A DNA stretch of 64,000 bases, taken from assembly GCA_949357655.1 (NCBI GenBank), contig CASHTG010000005.1, positions 806,001 through 870,000 of the forward strand, read 5' to 3'. Position 1 is the stretch's first letter. Each line of letters opens with the position of its first letter. The position numbers and the translations under genes are program-made. Below the pieces are notes generated by a model, which was not told the origin of the DNA, made no database searches, and saw nothing but the letters and a program-made list of their open reading frames with translations. Positions 48,359 to 60,348 of the stretch are shown one piece after another. This DNA is from Parascedosporium putredinis (Eukaryota > Ascomycota > Sordariomycetes > Microascales > Microascaceae).

Positions 48359-49244
48359 GATGGCGGTCGCCGCATTGCTTTTCTCTTCCCTTCTCGCTTT
48401 CGAGTGGGCAGAAGAAAACTCCTTGTCACGGTTTTTTTTTCTGCCAGCAAGTTGGATTGAATTTGTTCGGGAATGGGAGGGTGCACGAGGCAATGCAAGC
48501 CACTCCAGAAAAAGTCCACAAGGGTACACGCGCAAGCCCACCGTCGCTGGTCGAATCAAAATGACTTGTCAGTTCAATTAATCAATCAATGTTCCTTCCC
48601 TTTCTGCTAGGCCAGGCTACAGCCAGGAATAGCGCTTAGTCACTTTGAAAAGGCGGTTTTAGGGGAGATGATGGTGATCTTCAGGGCATAATTCAGCTGG
48701 ACTCCAGCGCATACTCTAGCGTAGTAATGTGCCGACGCGAAATCACATGACCCGCACCGCGTTTTCGATTCTGGAAGTGGCCATCGAAGGCCCCTGGCCC
48801 CACCAACAATCTTCTCGTCCTTAGAGAACAGAGATGGAAGGAGGGGTCGATTTGTACCCGCCAACTCTGCCTAGTTGTAGTTGGAGGTTCAAGGCACATC
48901 ACCCCTCCAAAACCTACCGGTGCCAATCATCCTTTGTTCGCCGATTCCCGTCACAAACTTGCCCTCGCGTGTCACGAAGCGTGACGGTAGCCCGGACGCT
49001 GAAGAAGGTAGCACAGTCTTTTTAGGAAACATAGCATTTGTTGGGTCATTATACTATGCTTGCGTGTATGTGTTTGACTTGATGCAAGTTTGCATCTCCG
49101 CCAATCTGACCTGATCCGAGCTCTCTGAAGCCTGGTTCTTGTCGGCGTTCAAAAGAAACCACTTTTGCACTCCTCACATGCCTTTTCCCACGCAAGTAGT
49201 CTAGGACTCCTCCGTCCTTTCATTATACCGTCCGTCGTGCAACA
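48359..49244. other. Divergent promoter region
   Basis: Nearly 0.9 kb between the starts of the checkpoint-adaptor gene (minus) and the GH18 gene (plus), so both promoters lie here. No gene, TATA box or known operator stands out. Confidence 0.5.
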
Positions 49245-50270
49245 ATGGCTCCGATTCCAGTATCCGACTCTAGTCGGGTGATTACCTATTACCAAACACA
49301 CCATGATCCGGAGGGGAACTTCATCTCCATATTACCGGTAGTCAAGGACGGCCATATCACCGTCACGCACGTAATGCTCGCCGCCATCCACATCAACGAG
49401 GATCCTCTCGCCATCACCCTCAACGACCACCCTCCCAGCCACCCCCGCTTCCAGACCCTCTGGGCCGAGCTCCGCGTCGTGCAGGCCCACGGCGTCAAGG
49501 TCATGGGGATGCTCGGCGGCGCCGCCCCAGGCACCTACGTCCGGCTAGGCGCCGACGACGACACCTTTGAGAGGTACTACGCCCCGCTGCGGGACCTCGT
49601 CCGCCAGCGCGGCCTGGACGGTCTCGACCTCGACGTGGAAGAAAAGATGGAGATGAGCGCCATCATCCGCCTCATCGACCGCCTCCGCCAGGATTTCGGC
49701 AAGGCCTTCCTCATCTCCATGGCCCCCGTCGCCGCCGCCCTCCTCAACCCCGAGGCCAACCTCAGCGGCTTCGACTACGAGGCCCTCGAGGTCATGCGGG
49801 GCCGCGATATCGACTTTTACAACGCCCAGTTTTACTGCGGCTGGGGCAGCCTGGAGAGCACCGTCATGTACGAGTGCATCGTCGCCAAGGGGTGGCCCGT
49901 ACACAAGGTGGTGGTGGGCCTCGTCACGAACCCTGATAACGGCAGCGGCTTCGTCGACTGGGACCGCCTCTCGCCGCTTCTGCTCGCGCTGGCTACCCAG
50001 TACCCTCGCTTCGGGGGCGTGATGGGATGGGAGTACTTCAACAGCCTGCCAGGAGGCAAGGAGCGCCCGTGGGAGTGGTCCAAAACGATGATGTCCATCG
50101 TCGGGCGCCCGAGTTCCGCCCTCAACATTCCGGCGAAGGCTGAAGCTGCAACGTCTGCGAATAACCCGATCCAGAGACCATCGCACCAGCCTGGCGAGGT
50201 GGACATTGATGACGGTGCATCAGCCCCGGTTCCGCAGCCGTTTGATTATCTTACAGACAGCGAGGACTGA
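49245..50270 (+). CDS. GH18 family protein (chitinase / endo-N-acetylglucosaminidase type), no signal peptide
   Basis: Glycoside hydrolase family 18 barrel, 341 aa in one exon, frame intact. The active-site motif DGLDLDVEE has the DxxDxDxE pattern with catalytic Glu near residue 132. VMGMLGG is the usual SxGG-type strand, ISMAPVAA and DFYNAQFYCGWG are the substrate-binding strands, and GVMGWEYFNS is the final strand with the conserved Trp. The N-terminus (MAPIPVSDSSRVITYY) goes straight into strand 1, so there is no signal peptide. The C-terminal 50 residues are Pro/Ser-rich and acidic. The likely role is intracellular turnover of chitin fragments or N-glycans, as proposed for cytosolic ENGase-like GH18 enzymes; the exact substrate is uncertain. 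ATG context CAACAATGGC is good. Confidence 0.9.
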   Translation: MAPIPVSDSSRVITYYQTHHDPEGNFISILPVVKDGHITVTHVMLAAIHINEDPLAITLNDHPPSHPRFQTLWAELRVVQAHGVKVMGMLGGAAPGTYVRLGADDDTFERYYAPLRDLVRQRGLDGLDLDVEEKMEMSAIIRLIDRLRQDFGKAFLISMAPVAAALLNPEANLSGFDYEALEVMRGRDIDFYNAQFYCGWGSLESTVMYECIVAKGWPVHKVVVGLVTNPDNGSGFVDWDRLSPLLLALATQYPRFGGVMGWEYFNSLPGGKERPWEWSKTMMSIVGRPSSALNIPAKAEAATSANNPIQRPSHQPGEVDIDDGASAPVPQPFDYLTDSED

Positions 50271-52649
50271 GTAGTAGCAAAAGAAAAATGCCGTCATTCA
50301 AGGAGGACCTGGTTCGTTGGCTGGCTGCTGATCTCTTTTCTTTTTGTTTTTCTCAAATCCTGCATATCTGAGCTCCTGTCGTATCGTCACTCGGCACTCG
50401 CCCACGCAACGCAGGGGTGGTGGGCGCACGCACCATCGATCCGACATGACCGGATGCCCCAAACACCGGGTTGAAACGAGCGTCTGTTTTTATGTTATTC
50501 TGTTTTCCCTTCTTATTGGATATCCTTTTTCTGGCCCATGGGCTTCATCTTGTCTCTCTGCGTCACTTTTCTCGGTTTTCTCTTTTCTCTCGTTGTTTTA
50601 TGCGAGATGGTTATCGAGTAATGCGCAGCGTGTTGTGCGAGCGTCGTCCTTAATGTAGCATTGCAAATCATACGTGGAGCGTTGTGTCATTCAGACAGGT
50701 GCTTGTTTATATTATACCCACCATCAGCATCATTAATCCCTCCATAATTTTAAGAGGCCTTGTGTGCGATTTATGCTTCAATCTTTCCCTGGCCTATATC
50801 ACCAAGCACTCGCACAAGTGGTGGCGTGAAGGAGTGAAACAAGTTGGTCGTTTGTTCGTCTTGTTTCTTTCATGCCTTCCAATTTTTGGCAGGTCGAAAA
50901 TGTCGCCTCCAAACCAAGGACAACCCGATCGAATATCCATGCGGAGATAAGATGAAGCACTCTCTCGATCAAGATAAGTTGGCCTGCTGAAACGGGATGG
51001 CTTCCGCCCGGACCTCATTGAGAGACTGGAGAATAACGGATCAATTGTATGCCTGGCACGGCGTGCATTCGTTCGGAAGAATAACAGGCTGGGCTTGATC
51101 CATGGAAAACCCATCACCCGCCTTGCAGCGTTTTCGACCACGTGAGGAAATCGAGCAAGGATACCCGATCTAGATTCTCTTTCTTCATTTCATACCTTCG
51201 TTACGTATCAATCTGTTTAATGTCCTTCCTGCCCATAGTTTCTGCCCATAGTTTGTGCAAGCCAAGACAGCCAGAGGCCATATCACGCGAGGGGCGGAGG
51301 GTTGCATTCGTCGCAGGAATAATACCAATCTGATCGGCGTCCGATCACCCTCGGCAGCCCCCGGGCCCTCGTGCGGATGTTTTCCAGTCCCATGTAGAGT
51401 GCGTCGGGAAGTATGGAAAAGGAAGAATTCTTATGGAAAAAGGTTAATCTGTCTTGGCGACATCAGCCGAACCAACGCCATCGCTTGGGCTGTTCCGCTC
51501 TCCCTCCGTCTAACCCTTTCGGGGGTGGGATTGAGGGTTCTCTGATTTTATGTGCTCTTTTGGTACAATTGGATGGAGAATCTAATCATCAATCCCAGTG
51601 CCGTGATCTAAATCAATAGCCACGCTGCATTAATCAAAAAGTCGCCCCTCCCTTCCCACGTCCAGTCGCCCGTCGTCTCAGTCTGCCTCGACCCATAGAC
51701 GTAGGGCTCGCTACTACCCGCATTCGCCCACGTTGCCATTCCTACTCCCCTTCATATTAGCAGGCACTCGGCACGGAGGAGGGGGAACCAGAACATGGGG
51801 CCATCTGGAATTCCTCTTTTCAGCGGGGAGGAGAGGGAGAGAGGGGGCAGCAATTACAACACTTCTTTATAAGATCTGCCTCAGTTTGATATCACACCCA
51901 GACTTTCCTCGCAGGTGGCCCAAGACAGGGCAAGCATAGACCCCCTTCTCCCGCGGATCTTTTCGTTATCTCTCTACCCTTGTTCTTCTTCTGTAATGCG
52001 GGAAGAAAGTAAAGAAAAAACGATCAGGGCGAAGAGAAAAGAAAAAGAATACATGAAAGGTAGATGTAAAAGGGATATAGTCAAACAACCGTATGGACCG
52101 ATCTCTTGGTGCGTAGTTTCGGTCCAATTGAGCCGGCATTCGCCAGATCCAGACTTTTGGGAAAAAAGAGATCCCCCACAAAAGAAGCCTTTCCCGGAAC
52201 TCGACTCGTGAACAAGTGTCCCTTGGATCTCCTCGACTTGTATTTGTTGTCTTATTTCTTCGATTCTTTTATTGTTTTGGGCTTCCTTTCCGCCTCACTT
52301 TTGTGAAACTAGTCAATGGTTTTCTTCGCGATAGATTCTCCCTAGAATCGTTAAGGTCTCCTTCGTCTCTTATCCTCGAGACCGTCGAATCGATCACGTC
52401 CTACGACCACTCTTCGCCGCCCGAATCTTCCATTTACGAACCGAGTCTCGCTAGCGGAGCCAGCGAGACCAGCTTTTCTTAACTTTTTATTTCTTTTTCT
52501 TCTTGCTTTCCACCTTGCGCCTTTCAACCACATTCACTACAACTCCTGGAGAGAGAGACTCGAAGAAGGAAGGAGGGGCGGTACTGGAGCCTGCCCTCTT
52601 CATCTTTCCCACACCATCACACATCTACACGGTTCGCGAATAGCCACTC
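50271..52649. other. Intergenic, no gene recognised
   Basis: About 2.4 kb. It includes a short direct repeat TGCCCATAGTTT in tandem near 51231-51255 and the CT-rich leader of the receptor gene. No supported coding frame. Confidence 0.5.
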
Positions 52650-54174
52650 ATGGAGTTCAGACCGATGCAGGATGGCGCCTCGCTCCCGCCGCCTCCCGTG
52701 CTGAGGCCAGAGGAGTTCGCCAGCCTGCCACACGACGATCTAGGTCCAACAGTACTGGCGACGACGTGGACCTTTGTGTCGTTATCACTCTTCTTCCTCG
52801 CGTTGAGGCTGTACTGCAAGCTGGGGAGACACAGGGGGTTGTGGTGGGATGACTATATATTAATAGCGTCATGGGTATGTGAAGCCTTGTCCCATTTTCC
52901 TTTCTCGAACTGGGGCCTAGCATCAAAGAGGAGGATAAAGAGAGAACTCGGCATCAAAGAAATGAAGACTAACATGAAGAAAAAAACGATAGCTAGCGCT
53001 AACAGGTTCGACGAGCATCATCGTCTACCAAGTCCGCCTCGGGTACGGCAAGCACATCTGGGACATACCCGTGGAGAACTTTATTTTCAAGATGCCGCTC
53101 CCCATGAACATCTCGGGCACGCTGGCCATCCTCGCCGCGGCGTGGAGCAAGACGTCCTTCGCCGTGACGCTGCTGAGGGTGAGCCAGGGCTGGATGTGGG
53201 CCCTCGTGTGGTGCATCATCGTCTCCATGAACATCGCCCTCGGCCTGAGCGCGCTGTTCATCTGGATCCAGTGCACGCCGATTGAGAAGTCATGGAACTT
53301 TCTCATCCCCGGCACGTGCTATCCCATGGTGAAGATTATCGACTATCTCATGATCTCGACGGGTAAGTCTTGGCTCTCCATGAATCTTCTTTGCCCTACT
53401 TTTTTTCTTTGATCGACTCGTGGGGGCGGGAAAAAAGGAGAGTTTTGCTAACGTGGGAATTTGTGTTTCGCTACAGGATACTCTGGTGCCATGGATATCG
53501 TGCTCGCTCTTCTACCATGGAAGCTCGTGTGGCCGCTCAACATGAGGAAAAAGGAAAAGATTGGCGTCATCGTTGCCATGAGCATGGGTGTATTCGCCGG
53601 AATCACGGCCATGATCAAAGTGGCCATGACGCCCAAGATGAAAGAAGGCGACGTCTGTAAGTCTCTCCTCCCCGGGGTTTCACGGCGAAATAATTGAAAT
53701 CGAGGTGTGAAGGGGAAGCGGGGAATCACGGCCTAGAGGCAATCCCAATTGTTCGTTCCGCCAAGCTAATGTATTTCCCCCTCAGATCACGGCGTGGTCC
53801 TCATCATCTGGAGCACCGTCGAGTCCGGCATCACCATCATGGCGGCCAGCGTGCCCGTGCTGCGCTCTCTGCTCCGCCAGAAGCAGAGCTCCGCCAAGTC
53901 GCCCAACCCCGAGACGCCCGAATCCAAGGTCAAGTTCGCCGCCGAGAGCTTCACGATGCAAAGCCAGAGCACCGTCGTCATCGAGTCGCGCCGCGTCAGC
54001 ACCAGCGCCGACTCTCGCTTACCGTTTTGGAGGACGTCCGTCCTTGGCGGTGGCGGCAGCGACGATAAAGCGTACTCCAAGGATGGGGTTCCGGAGCCCG
54101 CGATGGGACAGATTTTGCAGGTTAGCGAAGTGGCGGTAGAGTATCACGATATGGCGAGGAAAAGCCAGGTTTAG
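52650..54174 (+). CDS. PTH11-type rhodopsin-domain integral membrane protein
   Basis: Seven-helix protein of the fungal rhodopsin-like family (SAT4/PTH11 group, without a CFEM domain). In Pyricularia the founder senses host surfaces; the ligand here is unknown. Visible features: LATTWTFVSLSLFFLALRLY (TM1), the GLWWDDYILIASW signature at the end of TM2, YGKHIWD, TLAILAAAWSKTSFAVTLLR, ALVWCIIVSMNIALG, CTPIEKSW, a GAMDIVLALLPW segment and WPLNMRKKEK. The C-terminal cytosolic tail of about 100 residues is Ser/Thr-rich. Four exons with introns 52879-53005, 53363-53476 and 53657-53785, all phase 1; 384 aa with intact frame. The first donor uses GTGAAG, chosen because it alone restores WVCSTSIIVY. 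Confidence 0.9.
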
Positions 54175-57024
54175 TGCAAACAACTAGTTTAATGAATGAA
54201 ATGCCCAAATGTACAACACGATTTATAGAGAAACAGTGACCCAAGCTAGTAATATCTGGGCAGGCAGTTGAAGGAGGTGTTGTGACGATTACTTGTCGTG
54301 TGAACCAAGCAACCACAGGGGCATTTTATCAATTACAGCGCCCAAATGCCATGCTTGAAAATGAACCATACATTGCTATCCGGAGTTGGATTCTAGCCTA
54401 GGAGGCTTTAAGGTGGTGTGCCCGGAGGCACTCAGGATTTGAAATGGACTCTGAAAAGCACACATGCTCAAGATCTCTTAGCTGGAGGCATCAAAGAGCT
54501 CTTCAAGGAGCTCCTCTCTTGTGTGCTCCGCTAACCAGGTTACTGCAGTGGTACTTGTATTATCAGGCACTGAGAAAATAGAACCGAGACGAGTGGGCAT
54601 CTTGAGCTCGGGAGACGACGAGATACGAGACGACCCGCGGTGGGCGGCCGCCGCTGCATGTTCCTGCGACACTCCGTGTCATGATGCGACGAGCTGTCCC
54701 GTAACATAGTCACGTGAAGGGAGACGGATCATGGTGAATTGAAGCTGGCGGCATTTCAGCAATATTCCCAGCATTAATACTTCAAGGCAGAAGCCGAGGA
54801 GCTACCTCGTCCAAGGCCTGGTTTGGTTTTCCTTGACACGGGGTGGTGGTTGCCTCCCCCGGTCAGCCCTATCAGCTCCTCGATTGAGGGGAAGAGGGGG
54901 AAGGAGGAAGGATTCATGGATGCAAAGGTCCCTGATAATAAAACCAGATTCAATCCACCAACAAAACTTGACAGGCCATCCTTGGTATCAATGTCTTGAC
55001 TGCTCAAATCTCAGAATTGGTGTTGCTTTGATTGGTAGCCAAAATCGAGCGACAAGCGGAGGACAAGAATTGGCGAGATTGGCGAAGCGGGATTGAAAAG
55101 GGCACACGAAAAAAGAGGAAAAAGGGAGGCGATGTGTGGGAGACACTATAGCAAGACAAATTCAATGGACCTCTCTCTGTGGGTTGAAAACGAGATCGGA
55201 AGGATTCTGCACCCTCTTGGTTGGAAACTGGCGATTCGTGAGATGTTCGTTGTTGTGCTGACACGAAGATTGGTGCAGGAGATGGCTGCACAATGTTGGA
55301 GGACAGTATTCGTGTGTGTGTCAAGTACAAGTATCATGAATAGGACCACACTGAAGAACCTCGAGAACGCTTGCAGGGACTTGAAACATGGTTACCTTGG
55401 GAGGAAGGCCTGGCAATTTGGACTTTGGACCTTGACTTCTAGACCCCTGCTCGTCCGAGGGAGTGGTACTTTGTCCTTGTACATCAATCCAGGATGAACG
55501 TCCTCTTTTCCCTACAAGGCTGTGGGTGAATCGGGGCGGTTGCATGTCACTTTTGAGATGCCGGACAGATGCTCGAGCGACAAGGATGAATTCGCGTCCG
55601 AGGGCATCAAGGCCATCGCTCATTTTCTAACTCTTTTTCATCCAACTTCATTTTTCCTTGCTTCATCTCATTTGTTCTCTTCATTGTAGACGGGCGCTTC
55701 CATCCTTGGGACATGCGTCAAACGCCTCCCTGCATTGGCGTGCTTGGAACCGACCGCGCCTGTCACTGGAGTTTTGGGTGGCTGGTCTAGTCCTAGTATG
55801 GAACAGCGCCGGCGCACCTGGTTTGAAGGTGGTGAAGCTGGGCGCTTATGAGCCAGGGCGACGCTAAGAGAACGTACCCCTTGACGGGGCCGACCTGCAA
55901 GCGTCCGCTGGTCCTCGATCATCTGTCGGCTGTGCTCTTCGCTTTCTTGCTTCCTTGTTGGATGCCGGCGGATGAGGGATAAGCGTGGGAGGATCCATCC
56001 ATAGATGACTGCATCGGACAGCTGGGAAATGGTGCGGATTCCCAAGAGGCCGTCTCTCGAGAGCAGGCGTCCGATATGGGCGGTTACGTCGGTCTCCCAA
56101 GGGGGACATTGAAGAGCTGAGTGGATAGGACCGATACTCTGGAGTTGGACAAACGCGGACCACAGGTTCTTTTCTCCCCACACGGCGCCAGCTCATCGGT
56201 GGTTTGGTGGAACGCATCCAGCCTGGTACATCAATCTCAACTCACTCCATGAATCGGCAAAGAACATCTCGCTAGAAAACCTTTGGAGGGTTACACGTCA
56301 ACTATGGGGAGAAACGACCCGAATTTGTTCAGGGGCTTTCCCCAAAAATAAATCTCGACGTGATATCGTGGACTATTTCCTCGGAACACTAGATGAATCG
56401 AGCTTCACCTGCTTGTCGACTCCCTTGCCTGTTCCGTTGGGCGTGCATCTCGAAATGGGCTGTGCCTGCTCGCACCGGCACACAAAGAGAAGAGGAGGCG
56501 GGAACCCGCCTCGACCCCTGTCCGGATCCTCACTTCAGCCACCCACAACATCCTGGTCTGCAAATAATAAGCGAGCGCTTCCTTTTTGGCCAAAGGGATC
56601 TTGGAAATGTGCTAAATTACTGCACCCGTCCGTTCCCCGTTCCCCCCTCCCTTGCCCACCCTTTCCCATTTTTAACTCCCGCTTCGCCCACCCCAAAAAG
56701 TCCTGCCCTATGCAAGTCGTGTGAGTGTGTACACGACCTCGTCCGTTGTCCAAACTTCTTTCTCAATGGGATTTTTGTCTCTTTTTCGCATCGACACTCT
56801 CGTTTTGTAAAAGGTTGGTTTTTCAAGGTATCGGGGCAAGCATCTCCTTTGCTTCTTTGCCGGATTTGTCCAGGAAGAAGGCGGATTCTCAACATCTTGA
56901 TGCACCATTAACAGCCTTTGCGTCTCGAACGCCAAAAATTGTCCAATCCACGCCTCGAACCGAACCGAACCCCTACCCGAGTCCGAAGCTCTAGAGGAAG
57001 CCCATCTTGGACCCCCTCGCCAAG
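54175..57024. other. Intergenic, no gene supported
   Basis: About 2.9 kb. The only frame of balanced composition is on the minus strand at 55668-56183 (171 aa), listed separately as weak. The right part is the CT-rich leader of the membrane-protein gene. Confidence 0.5.
55668..56183 (-). CDS. Weak ORF, 171 aa, unknown
   Basis: An ATG-started frame with a stretch (TAHIGRLLSRDGLLGIRT, then SDAVIYGWILPRLSLI) that looks more like protein than neighbouring frames. No domain, signal peptide or homologous family comes to mind, and the C-terminal half is Arg/Pro-rich like a random frame. It may be a chance ORF or a relic. Confidence 0.15.
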   Translation of the reverse strand: MWGEKNLWSAFVQLQSIGPIHSALQCPPWETDVTAHIGRLLSRDGLLGIRTISQLSDAVIYGWILPRLSLIRRHPTRKQESEEHSRQMIEDQRTLAGRPRQGVRSLSVALAHKRPASPPSNQVRRRCSILGLDQPPKTPVTGAVGSKHANAGRRLTHVPRMEAPVYNEENK

Positions 57025-59408
57025 ATGGCATACCGAGCCATTCCCCAAGCGTCCGCGATACCCCAGGACCACATCATCACCGGGTACGATCCCGGCTTTA
57101 GCTCGATGGAGCAGCAGCAGCAAGAACAGCTGCACTACCAGCAGCAGCTGCAGCAGGACCAGATGCTCTACCAACAACAACCGCAGCAGCAGCAGCAGCA
57201 GCAGCAGTTCCAACAACCGCAAACCATCCCCTCCTTCTCCGTCCCGCGCAAACCCGTTTCCCCTTCCTACAAGGTCAAGGAGCATGAGCCCTCTTTGACG
57301 AGCACGACGAGGGACTACCCCCGCCCCCGGGGTGGCCGGCGCACCCCCAGATCCTCGGCCGACGCGGGTCCATCGCGGCCTGGCTTCCTCTACGACTATG
57401 GGACATTGCCCTCGCTCTTGCTCCCATGTCTTTCATCGGTAAGCTTCCTTCATTTCTTTTGTCCTTCACGCAATTCACGCACAAAAAAACAAAAAAGTCG
57501 AGGTTTGGCTAACAACTTCCACCCGCAGTCCTCGCCATCCTCGCCCTCTACCTCGACTTCCAACCCGTCTCCGCCTACGGCGAAAAGTCGTCGAAGCCAC
57601 CCGCCTCGGCCCCACCGTCTTCCCCATCATCTTCGCCGCCATCGCCAGCCGCTTCTTCCGCAACTACGCCCGGTGGAAAGCCGAGCAGCGCGAGGGCATC
57701 GGCCTCGCCACCCTCGAGCAGATCCTCGGCAGCCAATCCTTTGCCGGCACCTTTGAGCGCGCCGTTTTCCTCCGCACCAACATGCTCATGGCCATCGTCA
57801 CCCTCATGGTGTGGGCCATGTCCCCCATCGGCGGGCAGAGCTCCTCGCGCCTCCTGTTCCGCGACGTGCGCGTCGACGCCACCCCCATGACCCTCTTCTA
57901 CCCCAACAACAGCGCCACCATGTCCTGGGTCGGCTCCGCCAGCGGGCTCGACGACGTCGAGGCCATCCTGTCCACCATGTACGCCGCCAGCCTGCTCACC
58001 TCCCCGGCCATGAAGGCCGCCGTCACCGACATGTGGGACCGCCCCAAGATCCCCAAGTGGAACCGCTCCGCCGCCTACGACCTCGACGCCGACGGCTGGC
58101 GCGCCGTCGACCGCCAGGCCCTCGTCGACGGCGAGCACGACTTCACCTCCCTCCTCGGCCTCAAGATGGAAGGCTTCACCCTCGAGTCCGACGTCAGCTA
58201 CGACGTCACCGTCGAGAGCTCCTACATCGACTTTGACTGCACCGTCCTCGCCGACGGCGTCGTCCGCAACAAGACCGAGGACGTCGTCCCCGCCTCCCGC
58301 CTCAACGTCACCACCCTCTTCCCTCTCATCAGCGATTTCCAAGTCACCCAGACGCCCCTCGCCGCCAAGTTCGAGGTCCCCGGCACCAACGTCTCCTACG
58401 GCCAGTGGAAAGTCTCCAACAGCGCCGAGCCCCTCAGCCTGCTCATCGCCCTGCGCGCCCTCGCCCACGAAACCAAAGACCCCACCTCCGCCGTCTCCTA
58501 CTTCCAGTGCGCCGCCACCCCGTCATCGTCCAGACCCAGCTGCGCTGCGGGCCGGACCCCTCCACCGTGTGCTCGGCCCAGCGCCAGCGCCGCATGCACG
58601 CCTCGGAACCCGCCGCCTTCGTCTGGCCCGACAACCTCTCCTTCGTGCCCATGCACAACATGATGGTTTCCTGGCAGCGCGCCTCCTCGCCATCGACCAC
58701 CTCATCGCCTCGGCCACCGAGTATTATCTTCATGGCGACACCGTCCTCTTCCAGACGGGCTCCATCCTCTTCTGGAACACCACCGACATGGGCGTCTTCT
58801 CCCGCCGCATGACCACCGCCTTCAACACCCTCTGGCAAGGCTCCCTCGACCCCTTCAACGCCACCACCGCCTCCCTCCGCACCCTCACCGACGGCGACGA
58901 CCCCGCCCAGGTCGCCGCCGCCAACGAGGTCGATCCCAACGATCCCAACAGCAGCAGCAGCACCGCCACCACCGGCCGCGTCCTGTCCTACGAGGCCCTC
59001 AACCAGACCTTCACCGAGGCCGTCATCATCCGCGCCATCATCCCCGCCGACGCCACCAAGACCCGCAAGACCGACGTCTACCGCGCCAACCACTACTGGA
59101 TCGGCATCCTCATCGCCGCCACCGTCGTCCTCGAGCTCATCGCCATCGCCAGCGCCGCTTTCGAGTTCATCACCCTCGCCCCCGACGTCCTCGCCTACGC
59201 CAGCTCCATGGTCCGCGACAACGTCTTCGTGCCCCAGCCCGCTACGGGCTCCGCCCTCCACGGTACCGAGAGGTCCCGCCTGCTCAAGGATATGCGCGTC
59301 CAGATTGCCGATGTTTGGCCCGAGAAGGAGGTGGGCTACGTGGCGTTTTCGGCGGTGGGCGAGGGTCCGCCGTGGAGGCGGCTGACGCGGGACAGGGTGT
59401 ATAGATAG
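57025..59408 (+). CDS. PolyQ multi-pass membrane protein with large ectodomain, unknown family
   Basis: I do not recognise the family. The N-terminal 130 residues are cytosol-like: a Gln-rich tract (residues 29-66), then Pro/Arg/Ser-rich. Hydrophobic segments follow: DIALALAPMSFIVLAILALY, a FPIIFAAIASRFF segment, and NMLMAIVTLMVWAM. A region of about 450 residues then carries many N-glycosylation sites (NNSAT, NVT, NVS, NKT, NTT, NAT, NQT) and a few cysteines, so it is probably outside the membrane. A last helix, YWIGILIAATVVLELIAI, precedes an 80-residue tail. One intron, 57439-57528. Frame breaks at about 57397-57402, 57583-57586, 58518-58521 and 58667-58669, each needing one base. Corrected length is 765 aa and phases agree. 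A role as a cell-surface sensor or wall-associated protein is only a guess. Confidence 0.75.
57111..57215 (+). repeat. CAG/CAA repeat coding polyglutamine
   Basis: Mixed CAG and CAA codons encode interrupted Gln runs, the longest being nine in a row, near the N-terminus of the membrane protein. Likely to vary in length. Confidence 0.9.
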
Positions 59409-60348
59409 AGATGCTTCACTTTTTGTTTTTCTTTTTTCTTATACGTGTACAGATATCAGGTCTCCCTCATTGTCAGGGCGTTTTCTTCCCCTTTTCAGTT
59501 GTGTCTAGGTAGCATTAATGACTAATGATGCGGTTCAACTTTTGCTCTTCTTCCCTCGCCTTGAATCGTGATGGATTGTGGATGGACTCTCGTGTTCTTG
59601 GGGAATGTGCGAGTCGAGAAGATGCCAGTCAATCCCGGTATCGGGCTAACTCGCCCACCCCGCGTCCTTGATGAATACATGTAGAGACAAGCTGGGGCTC
59701 GAACGCAAGGAAAACAACGAATTCAAGCAAGAACTTTCATCAATTCATCGCATCTTCTAACCTCATTCCTTCTTCCCTTCCTCGGCCGCCCCCAGCTCTG
59801 TCTTTAGCACGGGCATAGAGGGACACACGCGTGGGGAACGGTGCCGAGTGGACGAGGTCGGTAAAGTCCCAGATGGTGTCATGCCGGACGCGATTGCGGG
59901 GTTTTCAGACCCGAGGTTCCCCCGCAGCAGCAGAGAAGCACGGCGGGGTGGCTCACGCTCCGCTTTCCCCAGTCTTGGAGAATGTCCCCGCCCACGCCTG
60001 TCCTCGCCAATATGGCATCAATTGCTTAGCTTCCTTTTTTGGTTCGTCCCCGAGTTGACCCCACTGCCGTAGCGCAAATCCGGCTTTCTTTTCGGTTTGC
60101 CGTGGGGGAATGGAAGGCCAGCAAACCAAAAGACCCCCTCCAAATCCTTACAAATCCCCATTTAAGCTACTTACACTCGTCGATGCCCCCATCGTGATCT
60201 CGTCTTCGTCTTTCCCCGTCCTCTCGACACCTACCGTTTCTTTCCAAATTACTCTGTAACTAGCGTAACCTGTGCAATTCGCTGAGCTTTTGATATTCCC
60301 GCCCCATTGAAGCGATCCGAGTGCTTGCTGAACAGCAATAGCAACAAA
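59409..60348. other. Spacer between the membrane-protein and reductase genes
   Basis: About 0.9 kb, containing the terminator of the first gene and the promoter and pyrimidine-rich leader of the reductase. No gene seen. Confidence 0.5.

Noticed and set aside
57575..58468. 297-aa minus-strand open frame rich in Gly, Val, Glu
   Set aside because: Antisense of the polyQ membrane protein; no motif of its own.
58443..59261. 272-aa minus-strand open frame
   Set aside because: Also an antisense shadow of the same membrane-protein gene, strongly biased to Gly, Asp and Val.
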